A stretch of DNA of 64,000 nucleotides, taken from NCBI RefSeq assembly GCF_000758705.1, contig NZ_CP009287.1:4960001-5024000 (forward strand), read 5' to 3'. Position numbers and translations under genes: made by a program. This document shows, piece after piece, positions 34,783 through 44,339 of the stretch. The notes below the pieces were generated by a model. It was not told where the DNA came from. It was given only the letters and a program-made list of their open reading frames with translations, and did not search any database. Source of the stretch: Paenibacillus graminis (GTDB lineage Bacteria > Bacillota > Bacilli > Paenibacillales > Paenibacillaceae). Every line of letters starts with the position of its first letter. Positions within the stretch are counted from its first letter, which is position 1.

Positions 34783-36570
34783 ATGTATGCCCGGATCATC
34801 ACCTTGATGAACAACCTGCGTCTGCGGACCAAACTATTCCTGTCCTTTGGCTGTGTCGCCTTGATACCGGTGCTTATTGTGGGAGTGTTCCTGACGGGCG
34901 AGCTGCGGAATATGGCAATGGACAATGCCCTGAAGCAGATTACAGCCAATGTGGACCGGGTGAAAAAAAGGACCGGCGAAATGCTGGATGTTCCACTCGA
35001 CATCGCTTACCGGCTGTCCAATGACAGCCGTCTGGAGGAGGCCGCCAACCACCGCTACGTATCGGTCTATGATGTGGTGCAAGCCTACTGGAATTATCCC
35101 GATTTCCGCGAATTTGTCCGGCTGTACAGAGAAATCTCCAGCATCCGCCTCTATATCGACAACCCGACAGTTCTGGACAACTGGGAGTTCCTGCAGGCAG
35201 ATGAGACGGTCACACAGGAGCCATGGTACCGGACTGCAATGGCCCAGAAGGGGCTGGTGAGCTGGAACTATATCCGCGACAACCGTGATGGCCGGTATTA
35301 CCTCAGCCTGATCCGCAAAGTCAATTTTTTTAAGCAGCGGACTTCCGGTGTGCTGGTTGTGAACGTGAATACGAACAGACTAAATGGCATCTTGAACCAG
35401 GAGTCCTTTGAGACGCTGATCGTCGATGAGAACGACAACATTGTGGCTTCCAACCGCACGGATATTCTCGGCCAAACCCTGGATGACCTGAACTTCAAGG
35501 CCGAATCGGCGGCCGGACAAGGGCCTTATAATGTATCCATTGACGGGAAAGCCTTCAAAATGCTGATTGACGACTGGCAGCCGGGCGGAAGTCAGAACAG
35601 CCTGCGCATCATCTCCATCTTTTCTGTGGACAGCATTGTCAAGGAGCCCAACCGGATCATTTCGCTGGCTGCTACGGTCATCCTCTCCGCCTTGACTATG
35701 GCGATTCTGCTGATCTACTATTTCTCGCGGCTGCTCACGGGACGGATGCTCCAGCTAAGCAAGCATATCTCCAAGGTCGGTTCCGGCAATCTGAGGGCCA
35801 CGCTTGTCATTGACGGTAAAGATGAAATCGGCCAGCTCGCCAGACAGTTCAATCATATGGTGCGGAACATTAATGATCTAATGAGGGAAGTCCAGGAATC
35901 CAACCGGCAAAAAAACGCCATCCTGCTGAAGCAGAACGAGATCAAATTCAAAATGATGGCCAGCCAGATCAACCCCCACTTTCTGTTCAATGCCCTGGAA
36001 TCCATCCGGATGAAGGCCCATGTCAGGGGCCAGGCCGATATTTCTCAAGTCGTGCGGCTGCTCGGTAAAATGATGCGCAAAAATCTGGAGGTCGGCAACC
36101 GGAGAATCAGCCTGCAAAGCGAGCTGGAAACGGTGGGCTGCTACCTGGTCATCCAGAAATTCCGCTATGATGACCGGCTCGCTTATGAGCTGCATGTAGA
36201 CCCCCAGGCGAATCTTGTCCAGATTCCGCCGCTGATTATTCAGCCGCTGGTGGAGAACTCCGTTGTCCACGGGCTGGAGAACCGGATTGACGGCGGTATG
36301 GTCCGGGTGGATATCCGTATCGAAGACGGACGGCTCAAGGTTCAGGTATCCGACAATGGAGCCGGCATTTCCAAAGCGCGGCTGCAGGAAATCCGCCAGA
36401 TGCTGGAGAGCAAGGATGACTATGAAAGCAATAATATCGGGATGCGCAATATTCATCTGCGGCTGAGGCTGACCTATGGCCCCGAATGCGGGCTTACGCT
36501 GGCAAGCCAGGAGGGCTTCGGTACGCAGATCAGCTTTGAAATCCCCCTAAGGAGTGATACTTATGTATAG
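34783..36570 (+). CDS. YesM-type sensor histidine kinase (second system)
   Basis: A 595-residue protein; GGAGG precedes ATG 34783 (MYARIITLMN), whereas ATG 34765 has no ribosome binding site. Membrane helices at about 20-42 and 290-315 flank a double-Cache extracellular domain (E-P-W-Y-R-T-A-M, Y-Y-L-S-L-I-R-K-V). After the HAMP segment the kinase core has Q-I-N-P-H-F-L-F-N-A-L-E-S with the phosphorylated His, and V-S-D-N-G-A-G-I for ATP binding. Its stop overlaps the response-regulator start by 8 bp. Unlike the first system, all five genes (kinase, regulator, two permeases, binding protein) point the same way. Confidence 0.94.
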   Translation: MYARIITLMNNLRLRTKLFLSFGCVALIPVLIVGVFLTGELRNMAMDNALKQITANVDRVKKRTGEMLDVPLDIAYRLSNDSRLEEAANHRYVSVYDVVQAYWNYPDFREFVRLYREISSIRLYIDNPTVLDNWEFLQADETVTQEPWYRTAMAQKGLVSWNYIRDNRDGRYYLSLIRKVNFFKQRTSGVLVVNVNTNRLNGILNQESFETLIVDENDNIVASNRTDILGQTLDDLNFKAESAAGQGPYNVSIDGKAFKMLIDDWQPGGSQNSLRIISIFSVDSIVKEPNRIISLAATVILSALTMAILLIYYFSRLLTGRMLQLSKHISKVGSGNLRATLVIDGKDEIGQLARQFNHMVRNINDLMREVQESNRQKNAILLKQNEIKFKMMASQINPHFLFNALESIRMKAHVRGQADISQVVRLLGKMMRKNLEVGNRRISLQSELETVGCYLVIQKFRYDDRLAYELHVDPQANLVQIPPLIIQPLVENSVVHGLENRIDGGMVRVDIRIEDGRLKVQVSDNGAGISKARLQEIRQMLESKDDYESNNIGMRNIHLRLRLTYGPECGLTLASQEGFGTQISFEIPLRSDTYV

Positions 36571-38122
36571 TGTGCTGATTGTGGATGATGAACTGGCAAT
36601 CCGGGAGGGACTTGCCACCCTGCTGGACTGGGAGAGCCTTGGCTATACGGTCGTTGATACTGCGGCGAACGCCATAGAAGCGAAGCATAAATACGAGCTG
36701 CATTCCCCCGATCTGATGATTATCGATATCCGCATGCCCGGCAGAGACGGGCTGGAGCTGATCCGGGAGCTGCGGGAGGACGATCCGGAGCTGCATATTA
36801 TCATCCTCAGCGGCTATGCGGATTTCAGCTATGCCAAACGTGCGATGTCTTTGGGGATCGACAATTACCTGCTGAAGCCGGTGGACGAAGATGAACTGCA
36901 CCTGTATCTGACCAATCTGTCTACAGAGCTTGCAGCGCGGGCGGCCCACCGGAAGAAACATGCCGCCGTCAAAATATGGAGCCGGGAAATGCTGGTCCAG
37001 TCCCTGCTGCTGGATAGCAGCCCGCAGGCTCCTTCGGCAATAGCGGCAGCGGCGCTGGAGTCCGGACTGCTCTGGGATTCCTATCAGGTGGTTCTGATCC
37101 GGCTGCTGCTCCGGGACAATGCAGACCATGGAACGTCAACGGCTGTCAAGACGAGGCTTGCGGCCAGCTTTGAACAACAGGAATGGGGGGTTGTCTTCTC
37201 TCTGGACTCTTATCTGGGCGTCTTGCTGCAGCCTTCGTTTCAGAAGGAGCTGGTGCGCCAACTGATGGTCCAGAATATCCATGAAGCCGTAACCGCCCAA
37301 GGGCTGGACTGTATCATCACCGCAGGAGATATGGTGGACTCTTTGGAGGAGGTTCCTGCTTCCAAAGAGTCCGCGCTGGCGCGGATGAAGGAGCATTTCT
37401 TCTACGACGAGCCGGGGATAATCGGACCGGATTCCCTCAAGCTGAAGACCGGCCTGCCGGTCAAGCCGGAGGAGGTGGAATCCGGCCTCACGTCTGTGAC
37501 GGAACGGCTGTATTTTGCCATGGATATCGGCAGCATCAACGTTCTGCCTCCGCTGATTCAGGAGGCTGGAGAGCTGATGATTGCCGCCGGTTATTCCGAA
37601 ATGGCCGTGAAATCCCGTTATGTCCGCCTGGCCACCTATTTGATCAACAAGCTGCCTCTCCACTACAGGGAGCTGGAGCTGCTGCACAGCAGAATGGATG
37701 AACAGATTGAGCAAATTTACAAGCATACCTCACTGCCGAAACTGCAAACCCATATCAACGGTCTCCTGGAGCAATATGCCGGCGGAATTGAACGCGACGA
37801 TATGGAGGTGTTAATGAAGCGGATGCTGGACCTCATTCACCGCCATTACTCCGAGAATCTGAAGCTGGAGACGCTGGCGGATGTGTTCACTTACAGCAGC
37901 GCCTATCTGGGCAAGCTGTTCAAGAACAGCACGGGCTTCTCCTTCAACAGCTATCTGGACAATGTCCGCATCGGTAAAGCCAAGGAACTGCTGGACCAGG
38001 GCTGTAAAATCCATCAGGCCGCAAGCGAAGCCGGCTTCAGCGATGTGGATTATTTCCGGGAAAAGTTCAAGAAGATTGAAGGCATCTCCCCTTCCGAATA
38101 CCGCAGAAAAAACTCTGTATAA
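36563..38122 (+). CDS. YesN-type response regulator (second system)
   Basis: A 519-residue protein from ATG 36563 (MYSVLIVDDELAIREGL), following AAGGAG inside the kinase gene. The receiver domain (1-120) has the acceptor Asp in I-I-D-I-R-M-P-G-R-D-G. The AraC-type double HTH is at the C-terminus (LKLETLADVFTYSSAYLGKL; I-H-Q-A-A-S-E-A-G-F-S-D-V-D-Y-F). It should activate the following importer genes on sensing the oligosaccharide detected by the kinase. A cre-like site follows the stop codon at 38138. Confidence 0.94.
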   Translation: MYSVLIVDDELAIREGLATLLDWESLGYTVVDTAANAIEAKHKYELHSPDLMIIDIRMPGRDGLELIRELREDDPELHIIILSGYADFSYAKRAMSLGIDNYLLKPVDEDELHLYLTNLSTELAARAAHRKKHAAVKIWSREMLVQSLLLDSSPQAPSAIAAAALESGLLWDSYQVVLIRLLLRDNADHGTSTAVKTRLAASFEQQEWGVVFSLDSYLGVLLQPSFQKELVRQLMVQNIHEAVTAQGLDCIITAGDMVDSLEEVPASKESALARMKEHFFYDEPGIIGPDSLKLKTGLPVKPEEVESGLTSVTERLYFAMDIGSINVLPPLIQEAGELMIAAGYSEMAVKSRYVRLATYLINKLPLHYRELELLHSRMDEQIEQIYKHTSLPKLQTHINGLLEQYAGGIERDDMEVLMKRMLDLIHRHYSENLKLETLADVFTYSSAYLGKLFKNSTGFSFNSYLDNVRIGKAKELLDQGCKIHQAASEAGFSDVDYFREKFKKIEGISPSEYRRKNSV

Positions 38123-38137
38123 ACGGAATTCTTTTTC

Positions 38138-38151
38138 AGAAAGCGCTTACG
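38138..38151. promoter_or_regulatory. candidate CcpA cre site
   Basis: AGAAAGCGCTTACG lies in the 127-bp gap between the response regulator and the first permease and has the AAGCGCTT core of CcpA sites. Catabolite repression of the importer is the likely meaning. Confidence 0.6.
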
Positions 38152-38249
38152 AAAAAAGCGGATTTCTCCCTGTTTTTTAGCTCAAAACTTCGGGTGTTTC
38201 CGTCATTCCCGGTGGATTATGATAAGGCCATATCGAAGGAGGGACATAA

Positions 38250-39206
38250 ATGAAAGCGATTACCGTCAAAGTGAAGCCGGAGCCGAAGAAGCCTGCCTCA
38301 CGCTTTTGGCCAACGTTCCTGCAGCAGAAATATCTCTACATGATGGCTCTCCCGTTTGTGCTCTGGGCCTTTGTTTTCAACTATCTGCCTTTATGGGGAT
38401 GGACCATGGCCTTTCAGAAATACAAGCCGGGCAAATCTTTTTTCGAGCAGAAGTGGGTAGGTCTGCAGTACTTCAGGGAGCTGTTCCATGATGAGCAATT
38501 CTTCAATGCGCTGCGCAACACACTCGCGATGAGCCTCATGGGCCTGCTGGCCGGATTCATTATTCCCATTGTATTCGCTGTTCTTCTGAATGAATTGCGG
38601 CTGATGTTTCTGAAACGTTTTGTCCAGACCGTCTCTTATCTGCCCCACTTCGTGTCCTGGGTCGTTGCGGCCGGGATTATAACCAAGATGCTCTCTACCG
38701 ACAACGGTGCGGTGAACGATCTGCTGATGAGCCTGCACCTGATCAGCGAACCTATACAATTCATGGCCAAAGGCAATCTGTTCTGGGGCATAGTCACGGC
38801 TTCGGATGTCTGGAAGGAAACGGGCTGGAACACGATCATCTATCTGGCTGCGATTTCCGGCATCGGTCCGGAGCTCTATGAAGCCGCAAGAGTGGATGGG
38901 GCCAGCCGGCTCCAGCAGGTGCGCAATATTACACTGCCGGGTATCCGGACTACGGTTATTATCCTCCTGATTATGTCGATCGGGCATTTAATCAGCATCG
39001 GATTCGAGAAGCAATTCCTGCTCGGCAACAACCTGGTGCGCGATTATTCGCAGACGCTGGATCTGTACGCGCTGAATTACGGGCTGGGGCTGGGGCGTTT
39101 CTCCTTCGGGACAGCCATTAACATTTTCAACTCGGTAGTAAGTGTGATTCTGCTGTTCGTCGCCAACGGCATTTTCAAAAAAATAACGAAGGAAAGCATC
39201 ATATAG
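38250..39206 (+). CDS. carbohydrate ABC transporter permease (LplB type, second system)
   Basis: A 318-residue protein with six membrane helices and LplB features: L-Y-M-M-A-L-P-F-V-L-W, N-Y-L-P-L-W-G-W-T-M-A-F-Q-K-Y, QTVSYLPHFVSWVVAAG. The EAA loop is E-A-A-R-V-D-G-A-S-R. The second permease follows after 10 bp. A GGAGGGAC box precedes ATG 38250. The substrate is probably a hexose or pentose oligosaccharide; the ATPase is expected in trans. Confidence 0.94.
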   Translation: MKAITVKVKPEPKKPASRFWPTFLQQKYLYMMALPFVLWAFVFNYLPLWGWTMAFQKYKPGKSFFEQKWVGLQYFRELFHDEQFFNALRNTLAMSLMGLLAGFIIPIVFAVLLNELRLMFLKRFVQTVSYLPHFVSWVVAAGIITKMLSTDNGAVNDLLMSLHLISEPIQFMAKGNLFWGIVTASDVWKETGWNTIIYLAAISGIGPELYEAARVDGASRLQQVRNITLPGIRTTVIILLIMSIGHLISIGFEKQFLLGNNLVRDYSQTLDLYALNYGLGLGRFSFGTAINIFNSVVSVILLFVANGIFKKITKESII

Positions 39207-39216
39207 GAGGCCCTTT

Positions 39217-40119
39217 ATGCTGAGTAAAAAACTGGCCGCCGCATCCTGGTCGGACCGTATCTTCGATTTGGTAGTCTATGCCGCGATTACAGTGGTGACC
39301 ATTGCCACGTTATATCCTTTTCTGAATGTGCTGGCGATCTCCTTCAACGACTCCACGGACAGTATCAAAGGCGGAATTACAGTCTATCCGCGCGTGTTCA
39401 CCGTCAAGAACTATGAAACGATCTTTGCTTATTCCGGGCTGATGACCGGACTGAAGATCTCTGTCCTGCGCACAATCATCGGTACCATCCTCGGGCTGGT
39501 CAGCGCCTCCATGCTCGCATTTACTTTAAGCCGGGTGGACTTTCAGGCCCGCAGGTTCGTCTCCACGTTCCTGGCGCTGACGATGTATGTCTCGGGCGGG
39601 CTGATTCCGGTCTACATTCTGATCAAAAACCTGGATATGATGGGGACCTTCGGTGTCTATGTCCTCCCCGGCCTCGTCAGCGCCTTCAATGTATTCGTCA
39701 TCCGTTCCTTCATTGATGGCTTGCCCTACGCCCTTCAGGAATCCGCCAAGCTCGACGGCGCCAATGACTTCACGATTTACTGGCGGGTCATTCTCCCGCT
39801 CACCAAACCGGCGCTGGCGACGATTGCGCTGTTCCTGGCCGTCGGCCAGTGGAATGCCTGGTTCGACACCTATCTGTACAACGGTTCCAAGGAGGGTCTG
39901 ACCACCCTGCAGTTTGAGCTGATGAAGGTCATTCAGAGCACGACAACCAATGCGGATAATTTCCGCGGCCGCAATATGACGGAGGTGATGGCGCAGATCT
40001 CCCCGGAATCGGTCAAAATGGCAATCACCATCGTGGTTACGGTGCCTATTCTGGTTGTCTACCCGTTTCTGCAGCGCTACTTCGTCAAGGGGATGACGCT
40101 GGGTTCAGTAAAAAGCTAG
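39217..40119 (+). CDS. carbohydrate ABC transporter permease (LplC/YtcP type, second system)
   Basis: A 300-residue partner permease. An N-terminal helix (VVYAAITVVTIATLYPFLN) is followed by the family hallmark MYVSGGLIPVYILIKNLDM. The EAA loop reads E-S-A-K-L-D-G-A-N-D. It ends with F-V-K-G-M-T-L-G-S-V-K-S. AGGAGG sits directly before ATG 39217, and the lipoprotein gene follows after 73 bp. Confidence 0.94.
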   Translation: MLSKKLAAASWSDRIFDLVVYAAITVVTIATLYPFLNVLAISFNDSTDSIKGGITVYPRVFTVKNYETIFAYSGLMTGLKISVLRTIIGTILGLVSASMLAFTLSRVDFQARRFVSTFLALTMYVSGGLIPVYILIKNLDMMGTFGVYVLPGLVSAFNVFVIRSFIDGLPYALQESAKLDGANDFTIYWRVILPLTKPALATIALFLAVGQWNAWFDTYLYNGSKEGLTTLQFELMKVIQSTTTNADNFRGRNMTEVMAQISPESVKMAITIVVTVPILVVYPFLQRYFVKGMTLGSVKS

Positions 40120-40192
40120 GCTGCTTCCGGTATCACCAGGCTTTGCCTGTGTACAATACATTTTCGACCAGAAAAAGGGAGGGTTTCTATTC

Positions 40193-41944
40193 ATGACAAG
40201 CAAGACAGCGAAACCGTACGTGCTGCTGATGGCTTTGACCTTGCTCCTCAGTGTGCTGGCAGGCTGCAGCGGTTCAAACAATACCAAGAATGCAGCAGAC
40301 AATGCCAGTGCGACAAAGGCTGCGAACGGAGGCAATGCCAGTGCAGCCGCAGAGGCTACAGCCAAAACCGAAGATTTGAGTCCGCTGACACTCTCCTTCT
40401 TCGCGGAAGACCCGAATCCGAACTGGAATAATATGCAGGACGATGTCAGCAAGGTCATCACGGAAAAAACAGGCGTCACGCTGGATGCGGAATTTGCCGT
40501 GGGCGACCCGCAGCAGAAAATTGCCCTGATCGCAGCCGGCGGCGAATATCCTGACATCATCTCCGCCAAAGCGGATATCGGCAAGCTGGTCGATGCCGGA
40601 GCCGTGATTGATCTGACGGAATTAATCGATAAATATGCCCCCAACATCAAGCGAGTGCTCGGCGATAACCTTGCCCGGGCGAAATATACTAATGAAGACC
40701 AGTCCATCTATGCCATTCCGACCTGGGCGGCAATAGATGAGAAGAAATTCGTGGCCGGCGGCGGGTTCGAGCTGCAGCACCGTGTGGTGAAGGAAGCCGG
40801 ATATCCGGAAATCCGCACGGTTGCCGATTATGAGAATGTGATCAAAGCCTACCTGGAGAAACATCCCACCGATGAGAACGGCAACAAAAATATCGGGCTC
40901 TCCCTGAACGCGGATGACTGGCATATGTACATTTCCGTCACCAACCCGGCCGTGGCGACCACTGGTGGCTCGGATGACGGGGAATATTACATTGATCAGG
41001 AGACACATGAGGCCATTTACCACTTCCGCCGTCCGGAGGAGAAGGAATATTTCCGCTGGCTGAACCACATGAATGACATCGGCCTGCTCGACAAGGAGAG
41101 CTTTGTGCAGAAGTACGACCAATACAAAGCCAAAGTCGCCACCGGACGGGTGCTCGGCCTGATTGACCAGGATTGGGACTACAATGATGCCCAGCAGGCA
41201 CTTAAGACGGCAGGGAAATATGAACAGACCTACGGCCACTACCCGGTCACACTAACGAAAGATTATAAGGAAACCAGCTTCTGGCCTACCGGGTTCATGG
41301 GCGGCTACGGCATCTCGATCTCCAGCACCAACCCGGACCCGGTCCGCACCATCAAGTTCCTGGACTACCTCGCTTCCGACGAAGGCCAGATCCTGAACAA
41401 CTGGGGGATTGAAGGCAAGCATTATGTGGTGGAGAACGGCAAACGGATCGTTCCTCAGGAAGTTCAGGACCGCATCAACAATGACAATACTGCATTCACT
41501 AAGGAATCCGGAATCGGTTTTTACTGGAACATAATGGTTCACTACGGCGATGGCGCCAAGGATTCGACCGGCAACTATTATACGAAGAACTTCCCGGAAC
41601 AGCTGGTGCTCGGCTACAGCGACGCCGAGAAGGAAACCCTGGCCGCCTACAAAGCCACCACCTGGAAGGATCTGTTCCCGAAAGAAGAGGAATTCAAGGA
41701 AAAAGCCTATGGAGCGGCCTGGAACATTGCCATTCCCGGCGAAGATGAAGTCTCCATTCTGGGCAACAAAATGAGGGATATCACGTGGAAACGGATTCCC
41801 CAGGCCATCCTGGCGAAACCGGCGGATTTCGATAAAATCTGGGATGCCTACATGGCTGACCTAGACAAAGCCGGCGTGGAAAAAATGGAAAAAGGCTACA
41901 CCAAATATGTGCAGGACCGTGTGGCTTTGTGGAGCAGTAAATAA
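40193..41944 (+). CDS. sugar-binding lipoprotein (second importer)
   Basis: A 583-residue lipoprotein with signal peptide and lipobox L-A-G-C at about residue 24, followed by a Ser/Asn/Ala-rich linker to about residue 60. The mature domain is of the large LipO-like solute-binding type, with S-P-L-T-L-S-F-F-A-E-D-P-N-P-N-W near the start and G-G-Y-G-I-S-I-S in the ligand lobe. GGGAGGG precedes ATG 40193. It is last in the operon, in contrast to the first importer, where the binding protein is first. The two binding proteins differ clearly in sequence, so the ligands are probably different. Confidence 0.93.
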   Translation: MTSKTAKPYVLLMALTLLLSVLAGCSGSNNTKNAADNASATKAANGGNASAAAEATAKTEDLSPLTLSFFAEDPNPNWNNMQDDVSKVITEKTGVTLDAEFAVGDPQQKIALIAAGGEYPDIISAKADIGKLVDAGAVIDLTELIDKYAPNIKRVLGDNLARAKYTNEDQSIYAIPTWAAIDEKKFVAGGGFELQHRVVKEAGYPEIRTVADYENVIKAYLEKHPTDENGNKNIGLSLNADDWHMYISVTNPAVATTGGSDDGEYYIDQETHEAIYHFRRPEEKEYFRWLNHMNDIGLLDKESFVQKYDQYKAKVATGRVLGLIDQDWDYNDAQQALKTAGKYEQTYGHYPVTLTKDYKETSFWPTGFMGGYGISISSTNPDPVRTIKFLDYLASDEGQILNNWGIEGKHYVVENGKRIVPQEVQDRINNDNTAFTKESGIGFYWNIMVHYGDGAKDSTGNYYTKNFPEQLVLGYSDAEKETLAAYKATTWKDLFPKEEEFKEKAYGAAWNIAIPGEDEVSILGNKMRDITWKRIPQAILAKPADFDKIWDAYMADLDKAGVEKMEKGYTKYVQDRVALWSSK

Positions 41945-41979
41945 AGGATAAGCTTCGCTTCCCCCGAAACATATTAAGT

Positions 41980-42022
41980 AGAAACGGCTACGCCGTCCTT
42001 ATTAGGACGGTACCTGTTTCAG
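41980..42022 (+). terminator. terminator-like hairpin after the second importer operon
   Basis: AAACGGCTACGCCGTCCT pairs imperfectly with AGGACGGTACCTGTTT. No long U-run follows. Confidence 0.55.
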
Positions 42023-42169
42023 CGAGAAATAGAAGGATAATTTATAGCGTGAAACATATAAATTATATTTAAACAAAAACGGCTGTACCGTCCACCATGG
42101 GGCTGCGCAGCCGTCTTGGTTCTAGCGTTACCTGGAGATCGACTCCCTATGAATCTACGGCAACTTTTT

Positions 42170-42352
42170 AAGTGGAAAAAGGTTAACTAATTTGCCGGAG
42201 TACCCTATCCTCGCCAGATCTAAGTGGAGAAAGGGACACTAATTCAGCTTATTTCGCCATTGTTTAGGAAAGGTGGCCCAATTAGGTTTACTTTTTCCAT
42301 TTAACTCTCAGGATTTCTTGATTTCCGGAAAAATAAGTTCCCTTTTTCCAAC
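42170..42352. repeat. dispersed intergenic element, copy 3 of 5
   Basis: Opens with AAGTGGAAAAAGGTTAACTA, then AAGTGGAGAAAGGGACACTA. The inverted arm is TTAGGTTTACTTTTTCCATT, with a final AAGTTCCCTTTTTCCAACTA. It is more diverged than copies 1, 2 and 4. A 51-bp hairpin array follows 80 bp later, as it does near copy 1 (in the reverse order). Confidence 0.7.
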
Positions 42353-42430
42353 TAGCATCTGCGAAGAAACCGGTTTGTAATTGTTAGTTGGAATTAGGAT
42401 ATTTAGATCGATTCTCCCTCAGAACTCGGC

Positions 42431-42722
42431 CTTCGCCGCTCCAACAACGGTATTTCTGCCGTTGTTTCCGGGCAATCTGGCCTTCGCTACTCCAACAACG
42501 GCATTTCTGCCGTTGTTTCCGGGCAAGCTGGCCTTCGCTACTCCAACAACGGCATTTCTGCCGTTGTTTCCGGGCAAACTGGCCTTCGTCGCTCCAACAA
42601 CGGTATTTCTGCCGTTGTTTCCGGGCAAGCTGGCCTTCGCTACTCTAACAACGGCATTTCTGCCGTTGTTTCCGGGCAAGCTGGCCTTCGCCGCTCCAAC
42701 AACGGTATTTCTGCCGTTGCTC
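42431..42722. repeat. 51-bp tandem repeat array with an internal hairpin, six copies
   Basis: Copies begin at 42446, 42497, 42548, 42599, 42650 and 42701. The core AACAACGG(C/T)ATTTCTGCCG plus TTGTTTCCGGGC is the same as in the array at 16567-17022. The spacer part (AAGCTGGCCTTCGCTACTCC) is entirely different. The period is again exactly 51 bp. Confidence 0.95.
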
Positions 42723-42844
42723 GTTACAAATTCGTCCAAAATATTTATTCTACAACTTTAAGCATAATTTTATCCACTTGCGGAAGCTTCCCGAAATAGA
42801 AGGATAATTTATAGCGTGAAGCAGATAAATGTTTGTAATTAAAT

Positions 42845-42897
42845 AAAACAAGGGGTGTCCCAAGCCATTTTGCGGCTTTTGGAGCACCCCTGTTTTA
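42845..42897 (-). terminator. rho-independent terminator of the YfcC/amidohydrolase unit
   Basis: On the minus strand AGGGGTGCTCC pairs with GGGACACCCCT, with an inner AAGCC/GGCTT stem, followed by TGTTTTATTT. It lies 10 bp after the YfcC stop. Confidence 0.85.
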
Positions 42898-42906
42898 CGT
42901 TGTGCA

Positions 42907-44337
42907 CTACATGCCTACTGCTGAGGAGATTGCAGCAAAAATCGCCGCCACCAACCAGAGAATCGGAAACAGCTTGAGGATCACCTTCAGCCATTGTCCA
43001 AAATTGATCCGGCCGATAGCCAGACCTGCCAGCAGCACCCCGCCTGTCGGAGAGATCAGATTCGTTAATCCATTACCGAATTGGTATGCGGTTACTACCG
43101 CTTCGCGGTTAACACCTACCAGATCGCCTAAAGGTGCAAGCACGGGCATCGTTAAGGCCGCTTCCCCGGATGAAGAAGGGACCAGGAACGTTATAATATT
43201 GTGAACGATTAGCATGATGGTGGTGAACAAGTAATTCGGCAAGCCTTGCAGCATGGTTGCCAGCCCGTTAAGAATGGTATCGATAATCATCCCGTTCTCG
43301 GCAACAACGAGAATTCCCCGGGCCAAGCCGATGATCACCGCAGCATAGATAAATTCTCCGCAGCCTTTGACAAAATTCTCGGCGATTTCCTTCTGGCTCA
43401 TCCGGGTAACAATGCCCGAAAAAATACCAAGTACAAAGAAAAGCGCTCCAATCTCGGTCATATACCAGCCTTTGCTCAATATCCCCCAGACAATAAGCCC
43501 CAAGGTAACGATAAATCCGCCAATAATCAATTTATCCCGGTTCGAGAATTTTACTTCTATCCCGTCCGTCTCCTTGATGAAGTGCTGACGGTTGATAATA
43601 TCGTTCTGGAAAACTGCCGATTTCTCCGGGTTCTTCTTCACCCGGTGTGCATACCACATCGTAAAGCCAACGGATATCCCAGTAAAAACAATCCATTCAA
43701 TAAATCTCAGCCATAACTGCGGATTTCCCTGCACCCCCGCTACGCCTTGGGCGATCAATACAGAGAACGGATTGACGGTTGATCCGACATAACCGATCTG
43801 TGTTCCGAGGAAAAGGATGAGAATTGCCGTCATGGAGTCAAAACCTAAGGCAAACATCAACGGGATAAAAATAGCATACAATGGTATGATTTCTTCACTC
43901 ATCCCAAAGGTGGAACCCCCAAGGCTGAAAATAACCATGGCAATCGGGATTAGCAATATTCCTTTTGTTTTGAGCCTGCCGGCTAAAGCCATCAATGCCC
44001 GGTCGATCGCTCCGGTCTGCAAAATGATTCCAAAAGCTCCCCCTACAACCAGAACGAAGGCCACAACATCGGCAGCATTGATAATGCCCTCCATCGGCGC
44101 ACTGGCAATTTGGGCAAAACCCTGTCTCAAGTCCCCTTGTTCACTGGTTTTGGGTACGGTGTGGTAGGTTCCCGGGATAATGGCTGTCCGGGAAGAACCA
44201 TCCACCACAACCTCCTGGCGGTCAAATTGCCCGCTGGGGACAATCCAGGTCAGACCGGCAATAGCGACAATAATCAGGAAAATCAATGTATAGCTATGAG
44301 GAAGGGACCATTTCCATTTGCGTTTAACCGTTTCCAT
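42907..44337 (-). CDS. YfcC/DcuC-superfamily transporter
   Basis: A 476-residue integral membrane protein with about 12 helices. Typical YfcC features are L-T-W-I-V-P-S-G-Q-F near residue 30, G-G-A-F-G-I-I-L-Q-T-G, G-M-S-E-E-I-I-P-L-Y, F-L-V-P-S-S-S-G-E-A-A and LTNLISPTGGVLLAGLAIGR. The family takes up amino acids, peptides or dicarboxylate-like substrates. It starts 2 bp after the amidohydrolase stop, so the two are co-translated. In this cluster it is the only importer and probably brings in the glycated amino acid that the kinase and deglycase at 46824-48620 process. Substrate assignment is inference. Confidence 0.88.
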   Translation of the reverse strand: METVKRKWKWSLPHSYTLIFLIIVAIAGLTWIVPSGQFDRQEVVVDGSSRTAIIPGTYHTVPKTSEQGDLRQGFAQIASAPMEGIINAADVVAFVLVVGGAFGIILQTGAIDRALMALAGRLKTKGILLIPIAMVIFSLGGSTFGMSEEIIPLYAIFIPLMFALGFDSMTAILILFLGTQIGYVGSTVNPFSVLIAQGVAGVQGNPQLWLRFIEWIVFTGISVGFTMWYAHRVKKNPEKSAVFQNDIINRQHFIKETDGIEVKFSNRDKLIIGGFIVTLGLIVWGILSKGWYMTEIGALFFVLGIFSGIVTRMSQKEIAENFVKGCGEFIYAAVIIGLARGILVVAENGMIIDTILNGLATMLQGLPNYLFTTIMLIVHNIITFLVPSSSGEAALTMPVLAPLGDLVGVNREAVVTAYQFGNGLTNLISPTGGVLLAGLAIGRINFGQWLKVILKLFPILWLVAAIFAAISSAVGM

Positions 44338-44339
44338 TT

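Noticed and set aside
42381..42761. Open frames of 126, 106 and 86 codons in the second array
   Set aside because: Same cause as above; the conserved element is the DNA hairpin.
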